Assembly: GCF_000613305.1 (NCBI RefSeq)
Contig: NZ_BAIO01000035.1
Location: 1 to 11,668 of the forward strand
Direction of reading: 5' to 3'
Origin: Komagataeibacter kakiaceti JCM 25156
GTDB taxonomy: Bacteria; Pseudomonadota; Alphaproteobacteria; Acetobacterales; Acetobacteraceae
Length of the DNA: 11,668 nucleotides
The notes under the pieces were generated by a model. It searched no databases, was not told the DNA's origin, and was given only the letters and a program-made list of their open reading frames with translations. This document shows positions 6,372 through 11,668 of this stretch, piece by piece; position 1 is the first letter of the stretch; every line of letters begins with the position of its first letter. The position numbers were made by a program, and so were the translations under genes.

Positions 6372-7196
6372 ATGAACATAAAAACACCCCGGCTTGTGAA
6401 CAGGCGCAAACTCGGCTGCTGCCCGGCACAACGCCATCCCAATCAGCCTCATCTGTCCGCCATGCGCGGCTTTATGGTTCGGCAGGCGCCAGTGCGGCTG
6501 GACCGCAGCGGTATCAACCCGACCCCGCTGATGCTGGGCAATGATGTGCTGGGGGACTGCACCAGCGCGGGTATCGGCAACCATATCCGCGCCACGGCGG
6601 CGCTGGCGGGTTTTCAGGTCGCGATGGATGTGGCCGATGCCGTGCGGTTCTATTCCCGGTCCACCGGCTATGTGCCGGGCCGTCCCGCCACGGATAATGG
6701 CGGGGTTGAGGTGGATGTACTGACCACGGCGCTGCGTGACGGCTATGCGCTTGAGACCCAAACCCTGTTCCCGATCTGGGGCAGCGCCGATCCGACCGAC
6801 CTGAACGGCATCCGCAACATTACCGCAGGCCTGTCCGCCGCCTATCTGGGCGTGCAGTTGGCACAGGCGGATATGTGGGAGGATCAGGACGGCAACCTGC
6901 CGCCGGTATGGGATACGGACAGCCCGGCCGATCATGGCGACCCGACACCGGGCAGCGCGGGCGGCCACTGCCTGCTGCTGTGGGATTACACCGGCACGGC
7001 GGATACGGATCTGGTGACGCTCCTGACATGGGGCGCGAAGCAGAAGGCCACATGGCGCTGGGTGCGCTCGCGCATCATGGAGGCGCATGGGCTGGCATGG
7101 GGACAACTGCACGCGCCCGGCGGCCTATATCCGACTGGGGATGATTGGGCCGCTTTGGTGGCCGCGAATGACGCCTATCTGGCGGGTGCGGCATGA
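6372..7196 (+). CDS. Papain-like Cys/His peptidase-type protein
   Basis: 274 residues from ATG 6372 (MNIKTPRLVNRRKLG). The frame is open further upstream, but that part is AT-rich and antisense to the 88-aa gene. Key features are LGDC63TSAGIGN, GGH199CLLLWDY and TWGAKQKATW, the spacing and context of a Cys-His cysteine-peptidase-like fold. Related proteins of similar length beginning PRLVNRKLG are, to my recollection, found in other proteobacterial phage-type regions. No signal peptide is seen. The upstream ribosome site is poor and the composition break falls at its first codons, so its original 5' region may have been altered by the AT-rich insert. It is coupled to the following lipoprotein gene by ATGA (7193-7196). 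Peptidase activity is inferred from motif, substrate unknown. Confidence 0.7.
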   Translation: MNIKTPRLVNRRKLGCCPAQRHPNQPHLSAMRGFMVRQAPVRLDRSGINPTPLMLGNDVLGDCTSAGIGNHIRATAALAGFQVAMDVADAVRFYSRSTGYVPGRPATDNGGVEVDVLTTALRDGYALETQTLFPIWGSADPTDLNGIRNITAGLSAAYLGVQLAQADMWEDQDGNLPPVWDTDSPADHGDPTPGSAGGHCLLLWDYTGTADTDLVTLLTWGAKQKATWRWVRSRIMEAHGLAWGQLHAPGGLYPTGDDWAALVAANDAYLAGAA

Positions 7197-7843
7197 GTGG
7201 CCCCCGAGGGTTTGACCGGGCGTGGCTCCTTTTCGCCTGCCTGTCCGGCATGGCCGGGTGCGCGCTGCAACCCGGTCCAGTACACACCACCATTCCGCAG
7301 GCCATGGCGGGCATCCAGTCCAGTCTGGCGCAGGCCGGGGTGGTGTCGGTCTCGCATGCGGGCGACTGGACGGCGGAACAGAATGCCCGGTTCATGCAGG
7401 CGGTGCGGGCGGCACAGTGCGAACAGCACACGCCCGATCCCGTGGTTGGCACAATCGCGGGGGATGTGACGCTCCAGCTTTCGGGCAGTTTCACGCAGGG
7501 CGGACAGTTCAGCGTGGGTGCGATTACGACCGCGCCTACGTTCGGGGTGCAGGGGGACGCCAACCGGACGCGGGGGCAGACACTCAGCCTGCCGGTGGCC
7601 TATGCGCCGCTTTCGTCCATGCCGGATGTCGAGATGAGCCGCCAGATTGGGTACGAGACTGAAATTCTGGCCCAGAATGATGACGCCCGGCATGCCGAGG
7701 CTGCACGGCTGCTCTCTGATCGTGCGGAATTGCAGGGAAGGGTGCGGGCCATGATTGAGGGCTGGAAACCCGGTGAATGCATGGGCTACGTGCCGGTTGT
7801 CCCGTTCGTGGGCGACAGGCGCCCAAAGGTTCACCATTCCTGA
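7193..7843 (+). CDS. Lipoprotein of unknown function, coupled to the peptidase-like gene
   Basis: 216 residues. ATG 7193 overlaps the upstream stop. The N-terminus has a basic residue then an apolar run (AWLLFACLSGMAGC) with lipobox M20-A-G-C23, so it is likely processed by signal peptidase II and anchored by lipid. The mature part has a beta-like Gly-rich stretch (DVTLQLSGSFTQGGQFSVGA) followed by TRGQ, and a helical C-terminus (HAEAARLLSDRAELQGRVRA). I do not recognise the family. Coupling implies joint function with the Cys/His protein, perhaps as an envelope-anchored partner. It is the last gene before the host NADH dehydrogenase. Confidence 0.75.
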   Translation: MSGPRGFDRAWLLFACLSGMAGCALQPGPVHTTIPQAMAGIQSSLAQAGVVSVSHAGDWTAEQNARFMQAVRAAQCEQHTPDPVVGTIAGDVTLQLSGSFTQGGQFSVGAITTAPTFGVQGDANRTRGQTLSLPVAYAPLSSMPDVEMSRQIGYETEILAQNDDARHAEAARLLSDRAELQGRVRAMIEGWKPGECMGYVPVVPFVGDRRPKVHHS

Positions 7844-8041
7844 ATATGTCAGTATGGATATAGACACCCCTGTTCAGCACAGGCCCGGTCCTGTATTGGT
7901 AAGTCCAGAGAAGAAGCGTCATGCTTGGCTACATCGGCATGGCGGGCTGTTGCGCTTTCCGGTCGTGGGTATGGTCCGGCATCGGGCCAGTCCCCATTGG
8001 CGCGGCAGACAGGACGGTGCAGGGTTTGGAGCATTATTGAG
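7844..8041. other. 198-bp intergenic region, likely containing the prophage right end
   Basis: No convincing ORF, tRNA or long repeat is seen. There is a small inverted repeat (ACAGG at 7879-7883, CCTGT at 7890-7894, loop of six) without a T run. GGAG at 8028-8031 is the ribosome site of the next gene. The switch from prophage-type to housekeeping genes makes this the likely location of the right attachment site, but the core cannot be identified without the left end. Confidence 0.4.
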
Positions 8042-9325
8042 ATGGCAGAAAAGTTTCGGATCGTGATTGTAGGCGGCGGGGTCGCGGGGCTTGCGCTCGC
8101 CACACGGCTGGGCAATTCGATCGGACGTTCGGGGCAGGCGGAAATTACACTGGTGGACAAGAGCTTCGCCCATGTGTGGAAGCCCATGCTGCACTGTTTC
8201 GCCGCTGGCACGGCCGCGAACGAGAATGACCGCATAAGCTTCATGTCCCAGGCCAGTCGGCACTATTTCGATTTCTGGCCCGGTGAAATCACGGCGCTGG
8301 ACCGCAAGACGCGGACCATCTCGCTCGCCCCCATCACCGACCCGCATAACGGGGAGGCGGTGGTTGACGCCCGTGATCTGGGCTACGACGCGCTGGTTCT
8401 CGCCCTTGGTAGCCGCGCCAATGACTTCGGCACGCCCGGCGTGGCCGAACACTGCCTGTTTATTGACAATCTGGTGGACGCCAGCGGCTTCAACGACCGC
8501 TTCCGCATGGAACTCCTGCGCGCGTTCGCCAATCATCAGGAACTCGACATCGCCATTGTGGGCGGGGGCGCCACCGGCACCCAGCTTGCCGCCGAACTGC
8601 ATAAGGCGCTCGATATTGCCTCGCTCTACAGTTTTGGGGAAAAACCGCCAAAGCTGTGCATTACCCTGCTCGAAGCTGGCCCCCGCATTCTTCCCGCCTT
8701 TCCCGAGGCCGTGTCGGAAGCCGCGGTCCGACAGCTTGAGGCCATCGGGGTTACGATCCGCTCATCCGCCATGGTCAGCGGGGCGGATGAGAGCGGCTTC
8801 ATTCTCAAGGATGGCAGCCGGGTGCCCGCCACGCTGCGCGTATGGGCGGCAGGCGTGAAGGCGCCGGATGTGACGCATCGCTTCGACGGGCTCAAACTCT
8901 CGCGTTCCGGGCAGCTTGAGGTGCGCCCGACGCTACAGGTCATGGACGATGACCATATCTTCGCCATGGGGGACTGCGCCTTCATTACCGAAAGCCCGGT
9001 GCCTCCCACGGCGCAGGCTGCGCGCCAGCAGGCGCATCATCTGGCGCGTGGCCTGCCCATATGGATGAAGAGCGGAACGCTTCCGGCCTTCAAATTCCAT
9101 AACAAGGGGGCTGTGGTCGCGCTGGGTGATTACAATGGCTGGGGCACCTTGCCTGGTGGAATGGTGTTTGGCGGTGGCTGGCTACGCGGCATAAGCGCGC
9201 GTGTCCTCCACCTTATGCTGTACCGCCAGCACCAGTTCGAGCTGTATGGCCCCGTACGTGGCACGATTTCCTGCCTTGTGGACTGGCTCGACATGTTCGT
9301 ACGTCCCTCCGTCCGGCTGGACTGA
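8042..9325 (+). CDS. ndh: Type II NADH dehydrogenase (NDH-2), NADH:quinone oxidoreductase
   Basis: 427 residues, the normal size for bacterial NDH-2, with no frame break. It oxidises NADH and passes electrons through FAD to the quinone pool at the inner face of the cytoplasmic membrane without pumping protons, a main respiratory entry point in acetic acid bacteria. Two dinucleotide folds are visible: FAD-binding VIVGGGVAGLALATRLG (G11-G16) and NADH-binding IAIVGGGATGTQLAAEL (G174-G179). They are followed by VWAAGVKAP, FAMGDC (307-312, FAD ribityl contact) and PPTAQAARQQ. The amphipathic C-terminus suits peripheral membrane attachment. The start at ATG 8042 (MAEKFRIVIVGGG) places the first fold at the N-terminus as usual; GGAG at 8028-8031 supports it over upstream in-frame codons. 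It is taken as host chromosome. Confidence 0.93.
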   Translation: MAEKFRIVIVGGGVAGLALATRLGNSIGRSGQAEITLVDKSFAHVWKPMLHCFAAGTAANENDRISFMSQASRHYFDFWPGEITALDRKTRTISLAPITDPHNGEAVVDARDLGYDALVLALGSRANDFGTPGVAEHCLFIDNLVDASGFNDRFRMELLRAFANHQELDIAIVGGGATGTQLAAELHKALDIASLYSFGEKPPKLCITLLEAGPRILPAFPEAVSEAAVRQLEAIGVTIRSSAMVSGADESGFILKDGSRVPATLRVWAAGVKAPDVTHRFDGLKLSRSGQLEVRPTLQVMDDDHIFAMGDCAFITESPVPPTAQAARQQAHHLARGLPIWMKSGTLPAFKFHNKGAVVALGDYNGWGTLPGGMVFGGGWLRGISARVLHLMLYRQHQFELYGPVRGTISCLVDWLDMFVRPSVRLD

Positions 9326-9477
9326 GGGGCGGGCGGCCCCATTCCGCGTAAAAAATCCCCATGAAAATTCGTCACGGCGCGTTTTAAGGGTTATGCTTGG
9401 CGCGCCACTATTCCCCGGCCGGTCTTGCCTGCTCCGGAACGTAGTGGCGCATGGCGCTACCGGGGGGAGCGGAGCCA

Positions 9478-9509
9478 CGGTCATGACCGACAGGGGGCGC
9501 GTATATAAT
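9478..9509 (+). promoter_or_regulatory. Candidate promoter and operator of the porin gene
   Basis: A perfect -10 hexamer TATAAT (9504-9509) lies 34 bases before the porin ATG at 9544. A 12-bp perfect palindrome CGGTCATGACCG (9478-9489) covers the -35 position, where no good -35 hexamer is present. This arrangement suits a promoter helped or blocked by a dimeric regulator bound to the palindrome. Inference from sequence only. Confidence 0.45.
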
Positions 9510-9543
9510 TGTGAGCAGGGCGGCAACCCGGAAACCAGCGGAT

Positions 9544-11215
9544 ATGCGCGTGGTGATCCTGCTGCTCGGCCTGTCGTGCGCCATTGTTGCGCCGGGTCCG
9601 CGCGCGACCGCCGCTGAGAATGCGCGGACACCACCCCCACCCACTGCGCCCCCATCCACCGCGACGGGGGAGAGCGTGGTGGTACATGCCCGGCCACGCC
9701 CCTCCATCATGCTCTCACCCACCGCCAACCCGATCGGCCAGCCGATCCGCATGGGCGGCGCGGAAAACCGCAAGAACGGCAATCCGTATGACTGGGGCGT
9801 GTTCAACCGGGGCGATGGCGAGGCCGCGGGCTTTGGTCCGGTAGGCCGCTATGGCGTAGCGCCTGGGCCGAGGACTGGAGCAGGCTGCGCACGCAGAAAA
9901 AGCATGACGATGCGTTTGACGTGCTGAAATACGTTCCGCTCAACCGCAGCGGGTCGGTCTGGATCAGTTTCTCGGGCGAGACACGGCTGCGCAACTGGTT
10001 TGAAACACGCCCCCAGCTCGGCACGCAGAAGAACAGTGATTCCGGTCGCTTTACCGTGCGCAACCTGTATGGGGCTGACCTGCATATCGGCACGCACCTG
10101 CGCTTTTTCGGCCAGTTGGTGAATGGTGACGCCGGGGGGTGGGGCGGTTACGGGTATGGTGCGACCTATCGCAAGCGGCTCGACGCGCAGCAGGCGTTTG
10201 TCGAGGCACGGTGGAACATGCTGGGCGCGAAAAGCGGGTTCATGTTCGGCCGCCAGCAGTTTCTCGATGCGCCGTCCTATGTCATCTACAATCGTGACAC
10301 GCCCGATGTGCCACTGTCATGGAACGGGTTTCGGGGGTACATGATCTGGCCGCGTGTCCGCATTGACGGCTGGGACTTCGTGCAGACGAATGACAGTGAA
10401 ACCGGCATGTTCCATGATACCGAGAACTATGCCACGCGGCTGTACGGCTTCAACGCCACATGGGCGCCGCCCGATTTCACCTTCATGGGCGGAAAGGGCT
10501 ATTCCTTTGTCGATGCGTTTTACATCGGCTACAAGCTGGGCAGCACATCCGGCGTCATCGCGGCCCCGACCGGCACCGTTCAGGGGTCGGACACCCGTAA
10601 TAATTTTGGCGTGCGCTGGCATGGACTTGCCGGACCGATCGAGTTCTCGCTGGGTGCGATCTGGCAGGGCGGCGTGTTCCGCAACGCCACGGATAACGCG
10701 CCCCGCGCGGTCAACGCCTTCGCCATCAACAGCATACTGGCTACCGCCTGCGTGACAGGACGCTGAACACCTTTGCCGGTATCCAGACCGATGTGTATTC
10801 GGGTGGTGACCGGTTCCGCCAGGGGGGCGCGGTCGGCACCTATATTGCGCCGTTCAGCCCGCAGACCAATTACCTGGACACCACGACCTACATAAACCCC
10901 TCCAACCTGATCAGCTTCGCGCCACTGGTGCGGATCACGCCGTTCCCCTCGGTCAGCATCCAGTTCAAGTATCCGCTGTTCTGGCGTGATAACGTGAATG
11001 ACGCGGTTTACCGCTCATCCGGCACCTATGCCTTTGCCGAAAACTTCCGGGGCCGGTTCATCGGCATGGCGCCGCAGGCCTCCGTGGCGTGGCAGATCAA
11101 CCCGCATCTGTCATGGACGCAATATGTCTCGCGACTCATGACATCGCACGGGCTGGATGCGGCGGGAGGCTCCAGCGGCACCTATTACCAGTCCAATTTC
11201 GTGTTCAGATTCTGA
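9544..11215 (+). CDS. Alginate-export-family outer-membrane porin, two apparent -1 frameshifts
   Basis: With two bases restored this is one 557-residue protein. ATG 9544 gives a signal peptide (MRVVILLLGLSCAIVA, cleavage near A-T-A at 21-23); the GTG at 9511 would bury it. A Pro/Thr-rich segment is followed by the barrel. Break 1 lies at about 9859-9861: the first frame ends RYGVA, and the -1 frame continues AWAEDWSRL and runs to 10766. Break 2 is at 10739-10740: NSIL, then GYRLRDRTLNTFAGIQTDV to 11215. The barrel shows alternating strands, FSGETRLRNWFE near its start, repeated aromatic pairs, and a C-terminal phenylalanine (FVFRF) typical of outer-membrane proteins. The family is known for AlgE-like channels, and many members outside pseudomonads have other substrates, so the transported molecule is unknown. 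Its end overlaps the convergent glycosyltransferase gene by 11 bases. Confidence 0.82.
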
Positions 11216-11668
11216 GCACCTGCGCGGGCAGGCGCGAAGGCGGCAGGTCGCGCCGTGCCAGCATGCTGCACAGGCGGCTGACCACGTCCTCCCACTGTCC
11301 GGGATTAAGCTGGCGTACGATGCGCAGGGTCGGGTACCACGGGCTGTCCGTCCGGCCTGAAAGCCAGCGCCAGCAGTTATCGAAGCGATCCAGCAGGATG
11401 ACGGGACAGCCCATGCCCCCGGCCAGATGGGCCATGGCGGTATCGACCGACACCACCACATCCAGCCCGGCGATGAGGCGGCGGTATCATCCATGTCGCG
11501 CACGCTTTCCATCGGGTCGTACAGGCGCATGCCAGCGGGCATGTCCATCATCTGGCGCGTGTAGTCCCCCATCTGCAGGCTGACCAGATTGAGTCCGGCC
11601 AGCCCCGCCAGTGGCGCAAGCGCGCGCAGCGGGACCGAACGCCGACGGTCCATGGCGTGGGCCGCCGG
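11205..11668 (-). CDS. GT9-type glycosyltransferase domain protein, C-terminal part, one apparent -1 frameshift
   Basis: The gene enters from the right edge and reads leftward. The upstream frame (11668 to about 11478) gives DRRRSVPLRALAPLAGLAGL, then LVSLQMGDY and ESVRDMDDTAA. The -1 frame (11477-11205) continues LIAGLDVVVSVDTAMAHLAG, then LLDRFDNCWRWL, GRTDSPWYPTLRIVRQ and the stop. One added C at 11477-11478 joins them without loss. The VSVDTAMAHLAG block is the conserved C-terminal nucleotide-sugar-side motif of heptosyltransferase-like (GT9) domains. In acetic acid bacteria this domain often ends long TPR-containing proteins, which cannot be checked here because the N-terminus is outside. 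Likely role: sugar transfer in cell-surface glycan or glycoprotein assembly. Confidence 0.78.

Larger units (their letters stand above)
1..7843. mobile_element. Right part of a tailed-phage prophage (left end outside the window)
   Basis: The run of closely packed plus-strand genes, tail module then fibre then lysis-type genes then cargo, is the usual order at the late end of a tailed prophage. Supporting items are the repeat-rich fibre, the lysozyme-like protein, small membrane proteins, chains of ATGA start/stop overlaps and an AT-rich minus-strand cargo block. No integrase, terminase or capsid gene is visible, so the left end lies upstream of position 1. The right end is placed between 7844 and 8041 because the next gene is a housekeeping NADH dehydrogenase. 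No tRNA gene or obvious direct repeat marks an attachment site there. Membership of the 6372-7843 gene pair is inferred from orientation and gene style. Confidence 0.72.

Noticed and set aside
6336..7112. Long antisense extension upstream of the 88-aa gene (total open frame 347 codons)
   Set aside because: It is the shadow of the GC-rich peptidase gene on the other strand, rich in Arg, Gln, Gly and His as such shadows are. The ribosome site at the internal start marks the true gene.
7925..8041. Longer N-terminus for the NADH dehydrogenase
   Set aside because: The extra residues lack the dinucleotide-fold start expected near the N-terminus, and the ribosome site at 8028-8031 supports ATG 8042.
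9326..9340. GGGGC / GCCCC hairpin right after the NADH dehydrogenase stop
   Set aside because: A short GC stem with no T run behind it on either strand; not supportable as an intrinsic terminator.
9506..9515. TAATTGTGAG, resembling half of a lac operator
   Set aside because: Only a half site, with no symmetrical partner and no LacI-type gene in view; likely chance.

Overview
The window looks like the right-hand end of a tailed-phage prophage, plus flanking host chromosome, in an acetic acid bacterium (Acetobacteraceae; a Komagataeibacter- or Gluconacetobacter-like genome is my best guess). The basis is high GC (40 of 60 bases in 6961-7020), strong G/C preference at third codon positions, and the style of the prophage and host proteins. 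No database search was possible, so the taxonomy is inference.

Layout. 1-2700 (+): end of a tail-module gene, a long repeat-containing tail fibre gene, a small fibre-associated gene and a short hypothetical. 2729-4997 (+): a compact presumed lysis region. It holds a coiled-coil/one-TM protein, a lysozyme-like protein with an ES...GLWQMEP signature, a small membrane protein (holin candidate), a Tat-type lipoprotein and two tiny overlapping single-TM ORFs. Two intrinsic-terminator hairpins sit immediately before genes of this region. 4998-6371: a clearly AT-rich insert (19 of 60 bases G/C in 5281-5340) with minus-strand genes, namely an EcsC-family protein and an 88-aa Cys/His protein; it is the most moron-like cargo. 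6372-7843 (+): a papain-like Cys/His protein translationally coupled to a lipoprotein. 8042-9325 (+): an intact type II NADH dehydrogenase, taken as host chromosome. 9544-11215 (+): an alginate-export-type outer-membrane porin with its own likely promoter. 11205-11668 (-): the C-terminal part of a GT9-type glycosyltransferase domain protein, convergent with the porin.

The most striking property is that five genes carry six frame breaks (1688-1691, 3247-3248, 3775-3779, about 9859-9861, 10739-10740, 11477-11478). Each is repaired by adding exactly one base to a mono- or homopolymer run, and each repair joins two well-matched protein halves. They occur in prophage and host genes alike, so homopolymer under-calling in the read data is the simplest explanation. 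I therefore annotate each as one gene. Real decay of the prophage is the alternative.
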